Source: Rhodobacter sp.
Lineage (GTDB): Bacteria > Pseudomonadota > Alphaproteobacteria > Rhodobacterales > Rhodobacteraceae
NCBI GenBank assembly: GCA_020637515.1
Contig: JACKKG010000001.1
Location: forward strand, 1-64,000
Length of the DNA: 64,000 nt
Reading direction: 5' to 3'
The position numbers and the translations under genes were made by a program. The stretch's first letter is position 1; the number at the start of each line of letters is the position of its first letter. Under the pieces are notes generated by a model. The model had not been told where the DNA came from. It searched no databases and saw only the letters and a list, made by a program, of their open reading frames with translations. Below are positions 35,786-44,669 of this stretch, in pieces.

Positions 35786-35857
35786 GCGTTGTCCCTCTGC
35801 CCATTGAGCGAGAGCTAGCAAAACTCTGCCCTCACGAAAACCGACAATCCCGTGCGT

Positions 35858-36496
35858 TCAGGGCCGCCACGCCAGGAAATTCGCGATCAGGCGGAGTCCC
35901 GCCGCCTGGCTCTTTTCCGGGTGGAACTGGGTCCCCAGAATGTTGTCCCGCCCGACGATGGCCGTAACCGGCCCGCCGTAATCGACATGCGCCAGCAGAT
36001 GCGCCGGGTCCGACACCTGAAAGCGGTAGGAATGCACGAAATAGGCGTGATCGCCCGTCGCCAGCCCGGCCAGAACCGGATGCGGGCGGTCCAGCACCAT
36101 GTCGTTCCAGCCCATGTGCGGCACCTTCAACGCCGGGTCGGCGGGGGTGATGCGCACCACGTCACCGCCGATCCAGTCCAGGCCCGGGGTATCGGTGTAT
36201 TCGTGACCGGCGGTCGCCAGCAACTGCATCCCGACGCAGATGCCCAGGAAGGGCCGGCCGCGGTCGATCACGGCCTCGGTCAGGGCCTGGGTCATGCCGG
36301 GCACCGCATCGAGTTCGCGCCGGCAGGCCGGAAACGCGCCATCCCCGGGCAGCACGATTCGGTCGGCCCTCAGGACGTCCTCGGGCCGGTTGGTGACCAG
36401 CACGCGGCCGCCGCCGGTTTCGCTGGCCATGCGTTCAAAGGCCTTCTGCGCCGAATGCAGATTGCCGCTTTCGTAATCCACCAGAACCGTCAACAT
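35858..36496 (-). CDS. hisH: HisH, glutamine amidotransferase subunit of imidazole-glycerol-phosphate synthase
   Basis: A 212-residue class I amidotransferase. The triad is visible as Cys in GICVGMQLL near residue 86 and His/Glu in FHPEKSQ near 193. It releases ammonia from glutamine for HisF in histidine synthesis. It follows hisB by 3 bases. hisA and hisF, which often come next, are not downstream; the MurA paralogue is. Confidence 0.95.
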   Translation of the reverse strand: MLTVLVDYESGNLHSAQKAFERMASETGGGRVLVTNRPEDVLRADRIVLPGDGAFPACRRELDAVPGMTQALTEAVIDRGRPFLGICVGMQLLATAGHEYTDTPGLDWIGGDVVRITPADPALKVPHMGWNDMVLDRPHPVLAGLATGDHAYFVHSYRFQVSDPAHLLAHVDYGGPVTAIVGRDNILGTQFHPEKSQAAGLRLIANFLAWRP

Positions 36497-36499
36497 GAT

Positions 36500-37087
36500 T
36501 TACAGCGTGCCCTTGGTCGAGGGCACGGCGTCGGCCTTGCGCGGGTCGATCGCGCAGGCGTCGCGCAAGGCGCGCGCGGCGGCCTTGAACGCGGCCTCGG
36601 CGATGTGGTGGCTGTTCACGCCGTGCACCTGGTCCAGGTGCAGCGTGATGCCGCCATGCGTGCTGAAGGCCTGGAAGAACTCGCGCACCAGCTCGCTGTC
36701 GAAGGTGCCGATCTTCTGCGTCGGCAGGCTGACGTTCCACACCAGGAACGGCCGGCCCGACAGGTCCAGGGCGCAGCGCACCTGCGCATCGTCCATCGGC
36801 AGCGCGCATTCGCCATACCGGCGGATGCCGCGCTTGTCGCCCAGCGCCTGGGCCAGCGCCTGGCCCAGGGCGATGCCCGTATCCTCGACCGTGTGGTGGT
36901 CGTCGATATGCAGGTCGCCGTCGGCGCGCACAGTCAGGTCGAACAGCGCGTGCCGGGCCAGCTGGTCCAGCATGTGGTCAAAGAAACCGACCCCGGTCTG
37001 GTTGTCATAGCGGCCCGAGCCGTCGACATCGAGCGTGACGGATATCTCGGTCTCGCTGGTCTTGCGGGTGATGGTGGCGCTGCGCAT
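36500..37087 (-). CDS. hisB: HisB, imidazoleglycerol-phosphate dehydratase
   Basis: A 195-residue monofunctional dehydratase. The two metal-binding histidine motifs, IDDHHTVEDTG near residue 62 and NSHHIAEAAFKA near 159, are intact, as are GVGFFDHMLDQLARH and the expected length. It catalyses the dehydration of imidazoleglycerol phosphate in histidine synthesis and is coupled to hisH. Confidence 0.96.
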   Translation of the reverse strand: MRSATITRKTSETEISVTLDVDGSGRYDNQTGVGFFDHMLDQLARHALFDLTVRADGDLHIDDHHTVEDTGIALGQALAQALGDKRGIRRYGECALPMDDAQVRCALDLSGRPFLVWNVSLPTQKIGTFDSELVREFFQAFSTHGGITLHLDQVHGVNSHHIAEAAFKAAARALRDACAIDPRKADAVPSTKGTL

Positions 37088-37140
37088 GGGCTTATCCGTC
37101 GCTGGAACGGCGCCGGTATAGGCCGGGGCGGCGCGCTTGA

Positions 37141-37434
37141 CTAGCCCTCATACCCTTCGACGATGACCATGTCCGCGCTCGAGATCGGCTCGCGGATCGC
37201 CTTGGCCGCCTGATATTCGGGCGAGTGGAAGCAGGCCAGCGCGGTTTCCATGTCCTTGAACTCGATCACCACGGTGCGGGCGCGGCAGTCGCCCTCCATC
37301 AGTTGCTGCGGCGCGCCCCGGATCAGGAACCGGGCGCCGTATTTTTCAAAGGCGACCGCGTTGGCCTCGCGGTAGCGGCCATAGATTTCGGCGTCCTCGA
37401 CATCGACATGGGCGACCCAATAGGCTTTCGGCAT
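37141..37434 (-). CDS. DUF1330 family protein
   Basis: A 97-residue dimeric alpha-beta barrel type protein. Typical features are MPKAYWVAHVDVEDAEIYGR at the N-terminus, a central VVIEFKDMETALACFHSPEY, and a final alternating strand ending VEGYEG. The function of the family is unknown. It precedes hisB on the same strand with a 53-base gap, so co-transcription is possible. Confidence 0.85.
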   Translation of the reverse strand: MPKAYWVAHVDVEDAEIYGRYREANAVAFEKYGARFLIRGAPQQLMEGDCRARTVVIEFKDMETALACFHSPEYQAAKAIREPISSADMVIVEGYEG

Positions 37435-37563
37435 CCGCGTTCCTCCGTTTTGGCCAAGGTGGACGCGGCCATCGTCGGGTGCAAGCCTGAACTGCGGCCC
37501 GCGGCCGGGGGCCACCGCGTCCCACGTTGACAAGCCCGGGGGATCGGCGCGAGGGTCAGGACC

Positions 37564-38415
37564 ATGTCCGCGCTCCATCTGCACACCTGGGGGCCGCCCG
37601 ATGCCCCGCCGCTTCTGATGCTGCACGGCTTTCCCGAATACGGGGGCGCCTGGGCCGAGGTCGCGGCGCAGCTGCCCGGCTATCGCTGCATCGCCCCCGA
37701 CCAGCGCGGCTACGGGCAAAGCCCCGCCCCGCCCGCGGTCGATGCCTATCGCATCGGCGCGCTGACCGGCGACATCGCCACGCTGATCGAGGGCCTGGGT
37801 GCCCCGGTGCCCGTGGTGGCGCACGACTGGGGCGCGGCGGTGGCCTATGCGCTGGCGATCCGGCGGCCCGAACTGATCTCGGCGCTGATCGTGGTGAACG
37901 GGGTGCATCCCGGGCCCTTCCAGCGCGAGCTGGCGCGCGGCGGCGCGCAATCCCGGGCGTCGGCCTATATCGACTATCTGCGCGACCCCGGCGCCGAGGA
38001 TCGCCTGTCGGCCGACGGTTTCGCCGGGCTGCAACGGCTGTTCGCGGCCAAGATGGACATGCGCTGGCTGTCCGGCGCGGTGCTGGATCGCTATCGCGCC
38101 GAATGGTCCCGTCCGGGGCGGCTGACGGGCATGCTGAACTGGTATCGCGCGACGCCCCTGCGGGTGGCCAGGCCTGACCAGCCGCTGGACCTGCCCCTGC
38201 TGCCCGCCGCCGCCGGACGCATCGCGATGCCGCATCTGGTGATCTGGGGCGAGGATGACGCGGCGCTGCTGCCGGTCTCTCTGGATGGGCTGGACACCTG
38301 GTGCACCGACCTGACGATCCGCCGCCTGGCCGGCGCCGATCACTGGATCTGTCACCAGAAACCGGCCGATGTGGCGGCGCTCATCACCGAATATCTGACA
38401 TTTCGCGGGCTCTGA
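37564..38415 (+). CDS. Epoxide-hydrolase-like alpha/beta hydrolase
   Basis: A 283-residue alpha/beta hydrolase. HGFPEYGGAW near residue 21 (oxyanion hole), DQRGYGQSPAP near 46, and the nucleophile elbow VAHDWGAAVAYALA, which carries Asp as nucleophile as in epoxide hydrolases and haloalkane/haloacetate dehalogenases. The acid and base are likely in WGEDD and ADHWI. The substrate is unknown. It converges on rimO with an 11-base gap. Confidence 0.8.
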   Translation: MSALHLHTWGPPDAPPLLMLHGFPEYGGAWAEVAAQLPGYRCIAPDQRGYGQSPAPPAVDAYRIGALTGDIATLIEGLGAPVPVVAHDWGAAVAYALAIRRPELISALIVVNGVHPGPFQRELARGGAQSRASAYIDYLRDPGAEDRLSADGFAGLQRLFAAKMDMRWLSGAVLDRYRAEWSRPGRLTGMLNWYRATPLRVARPDQPLDLPLLPAAAGRIAMPHLVIWGEDDAALLPVSLDGLDTWCTDLTIRRLAGADHWICHQKPADVAALITEYLTFRGL

Positions 38416-38425
38416 GCCCTGTCAC

Positions 38426-39811
38426 TTATTCGACGATCCGCCCCCAGAGATCATAGTCCGAGGCCTCGTCCACCAGGACCTTTACGATGTCGCCCGGGTT
38501 CAACGCCGCGAACCCCTCGTCGATGAACAGGTTGCCGTCGATCTCGGGGGCATCGGCCTGGGTGCGGCAGGTCGCGCCCTCGTCATCGACCGTGTCCACG
38601 ATCACCGGCAAGACGCGCCCCACCTTGGCCGCCAGCTTCGCCTCGCTGATCGCCTGGGCTTTCGCCATGAACCGGTCCCAGCGGTCCTGCTTCACGTCGT
38701 CGGGCACATGGTCGGGCAGATCGTTCGAACGCGCGCCCTTCACATTCTCGTACTGGAAGCACCCCACCCGGTCGAGCTGCGCCTCGTCCAGCCAGTCCAG
38801 CAGGGTCTGGAACTCGGCCTCGGTCTCGCCCGGATAGCCGACAATGAAGGTCGAGCGCAGTGTGATCTCGGGGCAATCGGCGCGCCAGCGGGCGATCTCG
38901 TCCAGCGTCTTCGCCGCCGCCGCCGGGCGTGCCATGCGTTTCAGCGTGTCGGGATGCGCGTGCTGGAAGGGGATGTCCAGATACGGCAGCACCAACCCCT
39001 CTGCCATCAGCGGAATCAGGTCGCGCACATGCGGATAGGGATAGACATAATGCAACCGAACCCAGGCGCCCAGGCTGCCAAGATCACGCGCCAGATCGGT
39101 GATATGGGCCCGGTGCCCGCGCTCCTCGGCGTGTTTCAGATCGACGCCATAGGCCGAGGTGTCCTGCGAGATCACCAGAAGCTCGCGCACCCCGGCCTCG
39201 ACCAGCTTCTCGGCCTCTCGCAGCACGGCGTGGGCCGGGCGGCTGACCAGGCGGCCGCGCATGTCGGGGATGATGCAGAATTTGCAGTGGTGGTTGCAGC
39301 CCTCCGAGATCTTCAGATAGCTGAAATGCCGGGGCGTCAGCTTGACGCCAGCGGGCGGCAGCAGGTCGATGAACGGGTCCGGTGCGGGCGGCACCGCGTC
39401 ATGCACGGCGTCCAGCACCTGCTCGTATTGATGCGGGCCCGTCACCGCCAGAACCTTGGGATGCGCGCCGGTGATATACGCCGGCTCGGCGCCCAGGCAG
39501 CCGGTGACGATCACCCGCCCGTTCTCGCGCAGCGCCTCGCCGATCGCCTCCAGGCTCTCGGCCTTGGCACTGTCCAGAAAGCCGCAGGTGTTGACGATCA
39601 CCGCATCGGCGCCGCGATAGTCGGGGCTGATCGCATAGCCCTCGGCCCTGAGGCGCGTCAGGATCCGCTCGCTGTCCACCAGCGCCTTGGGACAGCCCAG
39701 ACTGACCATGCCCACCGTCGGCTGGCGGTCGCGTCCCGCGGGGCGGGGCGCATCCTGGATCAGCGCACGCGGCGCCAGGTCGGGGCGGAGATTGGGCGGG
39801 TTCTGGCTCAT
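38426..39811 (-). CDS. rimO: RimO, ribosomal protein S12 methylthiotransferase
   Basis: A 461-residue radical-SAM methylthiotransferase. An N-terminal UPF0004 domain (VGMVSLGCPKALVDSERILT, VNTCGFLDSAK, TGCLGAEPAY) holds three cysteines for one cluster; the radical-SAM motif is CNHHCKFC near residue 182; a TRAM domain ends the protein. It methylthiolates an aspartate of ribosomal protein S12. The start at MSQNPPNLRP precedes a family-typical N-terminus. Confidence 0.95.
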   Translation of the reverse strand: MSQNPPNLRPDLAPRALIQDAPRPAGRDRQPTVGMVSLGCPKALVDSERILTRLRAEGYAISPDYRGADAVIVNTCGFLDSAKAESLEAIGEALRENGRVIVTGCLGAEPAYITGAHPKVLAVTGPHQYEQVLDAVHDAVPPAPDPFIDLLPPAGVKLTPRHFSYLKISEGCNHHCKFCIIPDMRGRLVSRPAHAVLREAEKLVEAGVRELLVISQDTSAYGVDLKHAEERGHRAHITDLARDLGSLGAWVRLHYVYPYPHVRDLIPLMAEGLVLPYLDIPFQHAHPDTLKRMARPAAAAKTLDEIARWRADCPEITLRSTFIVGYPGETEAEFQTLLDWLDEAQLDRVGCFQYENVKGARSNDLPDHVPDDVKQDRWDRFMAKAQAISEAKLAAKVGRVLPVIVDTVDDEGATCRTQADAPEIDGNLFIDEGFAALNPGDIVKVLVDEASDYDLWGRIVE

Positions 39812-39863
39812 GCGCTGCCTATACGCCGCCCGCGCCGCCGCGAAAAGAGCCCACACCGCGCCC

Positions 39864-39919
39864 CTTCTTTGTGCCGGAAATATCCTCGGGGGTTCCAAGG
39901 GGGTGGAAAACCCCCTTGG
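39864..39919 (+). repeat. Dispersed core-plus-hairpin repeat, copy 3
   Basis: Core cttctttgtgccggaaatat, then cctcggggg and a perfect 9-bp stem (ccaaggggg / cccccttgg, 7-base loop). It lies upstream of the rimO start and downstream of the minus-strand Hint gene, and its core reads away from rimO. Confidence 0.75.
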
Positions 39920-39971
39920 CCCGCAGCCGACACGGGCGGGCGGTCCCGGAACCGCGCGGCGCCAACGCCAT

Positions 39972-39995
39972 GGGCCGCCCCTGACGGGACGGCCC
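39972..39995 (-). terminator. Possible terminator of the Hint-domain gene
   Basis: A stem of gggccg/cggccc with an inner ccc/ggg pairing and one bulged base, 24 bases beyond the stop of the minus-strand RTX/Hint gene. No T tract follows; support is structural only. Confidence 0.4.
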
Positions 39996-40019
39996 CTCGT
40001 TGCGGCGACCGGGACGCGA

Positions 40020-43000
40020 TCAGGCCGCGAACAGCACCTTCGCCTCGGCCCCCGACAGCACCGGGCGCGCCGCGGCAAAGCCCTGGCGGCCGGCCTCGGT
40101 GCCCAGCGCCGGGAACAGGCCCAGCAACTCCTCGCGGGTCGCCGCGTCCAGCGCGTTCAGCACCGCCTCGGCCGGCTGGAAGCTTTCGCTCCAGGCGCCC
40201 TCGGCGCGGATGATCTCGTGCGAGTCGCACATCACGTGGATGTAGCTGACCGGCCCGACCGCGTCCTGCTGCACGCCCGGCAGGCCCAGCAGATCGGCGG
40301 CCGCCACCAGCACCTCGCGCTCGCCGAACATCAGCTCGGCGCGGGCGCCGGTGATCAGCATCCGGTGGCGCGGCGAGACGACGAGGTCGCGCTCGGGCAG
40401 GCCGCGGCCCAGCGCCCCGGCGGCGATCCGCACCGGCGCCACCGCCGGGCAGCGGGCGACCTCGGCCGCGCTGAGATCGCGCCGTCCGGTCCAGGCCAGC
40501 GGCTGGTAGCCGTTGTCGCGGGTCAGCACCCGGTCACCCGGTTGCAGGTCCTCGACCGCCACGAGGCCGCGCATCGTGTCGATCCGCATTCCCGGCGTAA
40601 AGCACAGGATTTCCTCGAAATTCTCAAAATACATCCGGCTGCCGTCGGGGAAATCGACATAGCCCGACTTGGTCGTCGCACCCGGGAAACCGGTGCCGGT
40701 ATAGGGCGTTTCCGAGGTCACCGTGACCACCGGCGCGGGATCGCCTGGCGCGCCCACCGGCAGGTCCAGCGTGTCGAACCCGTCCGAACCGTTCACCGTC
40801 CCCGTGGTCGAGGTCAGAACCTGCACCGTGTCGTCGCCCGAGCCGAGGTCCAGGTTCTCGATCTCGACGAAGTCGATGGTCGCGCTGCCATCGCTGATCG
40901 TGCCCGTCTCGTCGCCGGAATAGGTCACGTTGACGCCGGTGTTCAGCGAGGTCCCGTCGATGGTGTCGCCGACCACTTCGCCCGCTTCGCCGCCGATGAT
41001 CTGGTCGTTGCCGAAGCCGTCAAAGATCTGGAAGGTGTCGTCGCCGGACCCGCCATAGGCGGTATCATCGCCGCCATCCAGCACCAGCGTGTCGTTGCCG
41101 AAGTTGGGTTCGGGCGTGTCGGTCGAGGCCCAGCCACCGGTATCGCCAAAGACGTCGTCGCCATAGAGCAGGTCGTTGCCGGTGCCGCCTGTCAGCAGGT
41201 CGTCGCCGCCGCCGCCGATCAGCTTGTCGTCGCCGTCGTTGCCGTAGAGCGTGTCGTTGCCCAGGTCGCCCCAGATCGAATCGTTGTCCGCCCCGCCCGA
41301 GGCCAGATCGTTGCCGTCGCCGGCAAAGATCCAGTCCTGACCGGCGCCGCCGTCGATCGTGTCGTCGCCCGTGCCGCCATAAACGGTGTCGTCGCCGCCG
41401 TTGGCCATGATGACGTTGCCGCTGTTGTCGATCTGGTCGCCATCGGCATCGACATAGCCGCCGTTCATCGTCTCGCCGGTATCGGTGCCATCGACGACGC
41501 CGTCAGGCGTCGCGGCCGGGGCGGGCACCCCCATGGCGGTCAGCACTGCCGGGGTCACGCCGACGGGATCGACCCCCATCAGCAGGATCGATTCGCCGTT
41601 GGGGAAGGACAGCAGCGTGTTGCCCAGGCCGTCGCCGCTCACGCTGACGTCGCTGGCATCCACCGGCGCGCCGCCGGCGTCGGTCAGGCCCGACAGGTCC
41701 AGCAGATCGACCGGCGTATAGGTGCCGTCGCCGTTGTCGATGGGCATGTCGAAGCCGGTCACGGTATCATTCCCGTCGCCGTCGCCCATCACCAGCACGT
41801 CGTTGCCGTCGCCCAGCGGACCCAGGGTGATGGAGTCGTTGCCGGCCCCGCCCTGCACGGTATCGCTGCCGGTGCCGGCGTCGATCGCGTCGTCGCCCGA
41901 GCCCCCGAGGATCGAATCGTCGCCGGCGCCGCTCGACAACTGGATGCCGGTGGTGGTGGCCGAGGCATCGACGGTGTCGTTGCCCGATCCCAGGTTGACC
42001 CGTTCGATCTCGTAGAATTCGGTATACCCGGTCGCGCCGATGTTGGCGGTGCCTGTCTCGTCGCCGGTAAAGGTCATCGAGATGTTGCCGGTGGCGGTTC
42101 CGGCATCCAGGCTGTCGGTGTCGCCGCCTTCGTCGCCACCGATGATCTTGTCCTGATAGGTGCCGTCGTCCAGGATGAACGTGTCGTTCCCGAGACCGCC
42201 GTCGATGTTGTTGACACCGTCGCCGCCGTCGATGGTGTCGTCACCACCGTTGCCGTAGATGGTGTCGTTGCCATCGGTGATCTGGTCGCCGTCGCCGTCG
42301 GTAAAGCCGACGCCCATGATCTGGCCCGCATCGGCGCCATCGACCAGACCGTTTCCGGCTGCGCCCCCTTGAACCAGAACCGCCCTTTCCAGAACCGAGG
42401 GGGTCAGCTGCGCCGGCGTGATCGACTTCAAGGTGATCGTTTCGCCATTCGGAAAATTGATGACCGCGTTGCCACCGACATCGGCCGTCACCGTCAGGTC
42501 GGAAATCTGGACCGGCATCCCCGACGAATTGACCATGCCGCGCGCATCGATCACGTCCACCGAGGCGATGGCATTGCCAAAGCTGTCAACGAGGGGCAGT
42601 TCGAACCCCCCGATGGAGTCGTTGCCGCCCCCGTTGTCCATGATATAGCTGTCCTGGCCACCCGCCGCCAGGTTGACCACGTCGTCGCCCAGGCCGCCGG
42701 TGATCGTGTCCGATCCGGCGCCGCTGTAGATAACGTCGTTCCCGGCGCCCGCGTCGATCATGTCATTGCCGCCCCCGGCGTCGATGACGTCGTCGCCGCT
42801 GGTGATCTGATCGCCGTTGGTGTCGGTATAGCCGACGCCCATCGTGTCGTTCGTTTCGGTGCCGTTGACGACGCCATCGGGCACAGGCGTGGCCGCGGAC
42901 GCCGCAAAGATATCCACGTTGTCATAGTTGGAGGGGCTGGTCGCGTAGGTTCGCGTGGTGCCCGCGCCGTCCTCGTTCTGGCCCAGCTTGATCGACAGCT

Positions 43001-43463
43001 TGTTCGGGTCGAGTTCGGTCACGCCCAGCGTCGAGGCCAGGTTGCTCAGCGCGGCGTCATCGAACAGCACCATATAGGTGCCGTCGGTGAACAGCGCGAC
43101 CTGCACGTTGGCCATGGTATCCACGGGATATTGGACGCCGTCATAGGTGATCGTGTTGGGCGCCCCGCCTTCGCTGTCGCCAAAGTTGACGAATTCATCG
43201 ACGGTTTTCGTCATGCCGCCAAACGTGAATTCCGAACCGGTGTTCGAGTTCCCGATGGCGCCTCCGAACGTGGATTCATCGGTGTCGGCGTCTTCCATCC
43301 AGCCGTTGACGTTGGTCGTGGCGGAAATGCTGCTGATGAAATTCGTTCCGTCAACGGACGACCCCTCGAGCGCGTTCAGCGCCGTCGAGGCGGAATCCTC
43401 CTGGCTCGCGGAGGGGTCCGCGACGATGACGGTATCGACAAACCAACCAAAAATCGTTGCCAT
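40020..43463 (-). CDS. Large RTX calcium-binding protein with C-terminal Hint domain
   Basis: A 1147-residue, acidic, Asp/Gly/Thr-rich protein. After a unique N-terminal 200 residues come many RTX nonapeptide repeats of the GGxGxDxxx type (for example NGGDDTIDGGDG, GGTGNDLLYGDD), mixed with longer duplicated modules. A Hint/hedgehog-type domain starts at about residue 954 (CFTPGMRIDTMRGLVAVEDL) and includes SPRHRML and DSHEIIRAEGAWSESF. RTX proteins leave by type I secretion and fold on binding external calcium; the Hint domain suggests self-processing. There is no Sec signal, as expected. GGAG lies 8 bases before the start. No type I secretion genes are in the window. Confidence 0.88.
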   Translation of the reverse strand: MATIFGWFVDTVIVADPSASQEDSASTALNALEGSSVDGTNFISSISATTNVNGWMEDADTDESTFGGAIGNSNTGSEFTFGGMTKTVDEFVNFGDSEGGAPNTITYDGVQYPVDTMANVQVALFTDGTYMVLFDDAALSNLASTLGVTELDPNKLSIKLGQNEDGAGTTRTYATSPSNYDNVDIFAASAATPVPDGVVNGTETNDTMGVGYTDTNGDQITSGDDVIDAGGGNDMIDAGAGNDVIYSGAGSDTITGGLGDDVVNLAAGGQDSYIMDNGGGNDSIGGFELPLVDSFGNAIASVDVIDARGMVNSSGMPVQISDLTVTADVGGNAVINFPNGETITLKSITPAQLTPSVLERAVLVQGGAAGNGLVDGADAGQIMGVGFTDGDGDQITDGNDTIYGNGGDDTIDGGDGVNNIDGGLGNDTFILDDGTYQDKIIGGDEGGDTDSLDAGTATGNISMTFTGDETGTANIGATGYTEFYEIERVNLGSGNDTVDASATTTGIQLSSGAGDDSILGGSGDDAIDAGTGSDTVQGGAGNDSITLGPLGDGNDVLVMGDGDGNDTVTGFDMPIDNGDGTYTPVDLLDLSGLTDAGGAPVDASDVSVSGDGLGNTLLSFPNGESILLMGVDPVGVTPAVLTAMGVPAPAATPDGVVDGTDTGETMNGGYVDADGDQIDNSGNVIMANGGDDTVYGGTGDDTIDGGAGQDWIFAGDGNDLASGGADNDSIWGDLGNDTLYGNDGDDKLIGGGGDDLLTGGTGNDLLYGDDVFGDTGGWASTDTPEPNFGNDTLVLDGGDDTAYGGSGDDTFQIFDGFGNDQIIGGEAGEVVGDTIDGTSLNTGVNVTYSGDETGTISDGSATIDFVEIENLDLGSGDDTVQVLTSTTGTVNGSDGFDTLDLPVGAPGDPAPVVTVTSETPYTGTGFPGATTKSGYVDFPDGSRMYFENFEEILCFTPGMRIDTMRGLVAVEDLQPGDRVLTRDNGYQPLAWTGRRDLSAAEVARCPAVAPVRIAAGALGRGLPERDLVVSPRHRMLITGARAELMFGEREVLVAAADLLGLPGVQQDAVGPVSYIHVMCDSHEIIRAEGAWSESFQPAEAVLNALDAATREELLGLFPALGTEAGRQGFAAARPVLSGAEAKVLFAA

Positions 43464-43564
43464 TTCTACACTCCAACACCTGTTAAGCCCACGGATCGGG
43501 GTTATGAGTGCTGTTAGACAGCCGGTTTCGGGCGCAATTGCGGCAAGAAGGGGAAACATTTGGG

Positions 43565-43589
43565 ATTTCGAAACCGATTGTTTCGAAAT
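43565..43589. promoter_or_regulatory. Perfect inverted repeat upstream of the RTX/Hint gene
   Basis: Two perfect 10-bp arms, atttcgaaac and gtttcgaaat, flank the 5 bases cgatt; each arm holds the palindrome tttcgaaa. It lies about 100 bases upstream of the Hint gene start and 28 bases after the LysR gene stop. It could be an operator for the secreted-protein gene. It could also be a stem ending the LysR transcript, but no T tract follows. Confidence 0.6.
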
Positions 43590-43616
43590 TCGTATGGGCG
43601 ACCCGGGGTCAGGGGC

Positions 43617-44525
43617 TCAGGCGCGCTCCATCGCCCCGCGGCAATGGCGCACCATGAAATCCAGGAAGCGCTGGATCTTGGGGTCTTGCAATTTGCGATG
43701 CGGATAGAGACAGCCGAAAACGGCCGGCTGGGGCGGGGTGGCGGGCAGGACCTCGATCAGCGCGCCCGATTCGAGGTGGCGCGCGATCTCGAACCGGGGC
43801 TTCATCGCGATGCCCCGCCCGTCCAGCGCCCAGTCCAGCAGGACATCGTGGGTATCGGCGTCGAACCGGCCGGCAACCTCCAGCTTCTGGGGACCGTCGG
43901 GGGTATCCAGGACCCAGAAATATTCGGGCGAGCGCGGAAAGCGCAGCAACAGGCAGTTGTGCCCCTGATCCAGCAGGTCCTGCGGCTGCCGGGGCACGCC
44001 GTGGCGGGCCAGGTAATCGGGCGCGGCGCACAGCAGCCGGGGACAATCGGCGATCTTGCGCATCTTCAGCGTGGAATCGCCGGGCATGCCCAGGAAAAAG
44101 GCCACGTCCTGCTCGTCCTCGAACAGATCCACGCGGCGATCGGACAGCCGCAGGCGAATGTCCACCTCGGGGAACAGATCGCAAAAACGCGGTACCAGGG
44201 GGGCTATGATCCGCTGCCCCGCACCCAGTGGCGCGGTCACCCGGATGGTGCCGCGCGGACGGCCCTCGAACCCGGCGAGCGAGGCTTCGGCATCCTCGAG
44301 CGCGGCGACAACGCTGCGGGCGTGTTCGTAGAACACGCGCCCGGCCTCGGTCGGGACCAGTTTGCGCGTGGTGCGGTTCAACAACCGCGTGCCCAGCTTG
44401 GTCTCCAGTTCCTTGATCCGCTTCGAGGCCACCGCCGGCGTCAGGCGCTGGTCGCGCCCGCCCGAGGTGATCGACCCCAGTTCGACCACGCGCACGAAGA
44501 CCTTGATACTTTCCAGGTAGGGCAT
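43617..44525 (-). CDS. LysR-family transcriptional regulator
   Basis: A 302-residue regulator of normal LysR size with one HTH (residues about 3-60: SITSGGRDQRLTPAVASKRI, then KELETKLGTRLLNRTTRK) and a standard effector domain (RGTIRVTAPLGAGQRIIAPL near 88). GGAGGT upstream decides the start over one 10 residues earlier. It is divergent from guanine deaminase across 144 bases and may regulate purine use; alternatively it acts on the Hint gene downstream. Confidence 0.85.
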   Translation of the reverse strand: MPYLESIKVFVRVVELGSITSGGRDQRLTPAVASKRIKELETKLGTRLLNRTTRKLVPTEAGRVFYEHARSVVAALEDAEASLAGFEGRPRGTIRVTAPLGAGQRIIAPLVPRFCDLFPEVDIRLRLSDRRVDLFEDEQDVAFFLGMPGDSTLKMRKIADCPRLLCAAPDYLARHGVPRQPQDLLDQGHNCLLLRFPRSPEYFWVLDTPDGPQKLEVAGRFDADTHDVLLDWALDGRGIAMKPRFEIARHLESGALIEVLPATPPQPAVFGCLYPHRKLQDPKIQRFLDFMVRHCRGAMERA

Positions 44526-44669
44526 CGGACCTCCAACGATCCGTTGACAATACAACAGGTTTTGGGCCCGATTTTCAACGCCTTCTTAAAACAGTCAAAC
44601 GAATTCACCGGTTGCGCGATCCGGCGGGGCGGCTAACCTGCCGCGCCAACCGGGTTGAGGGCCGAAATC

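Noticed and set aside
40900..43000. Periodic short repeats that could suggest a CRISPR array
   Set aside because: The periodicity follows RTX codons (Gly-Gly-x-Gly-Asp-Asp) in frame, with no constant repeat/unique spacer pattern and no cas genes.
39687..43517. A 1276-codon open frame antisense to the RTX/Hint gene
   Set aside because: It is a by-product of GC-rich, Asp/Gly-repeat coding on the other strand. It has no recognisable domain, is rich in Arg/His/Gln and lacks a credible start.
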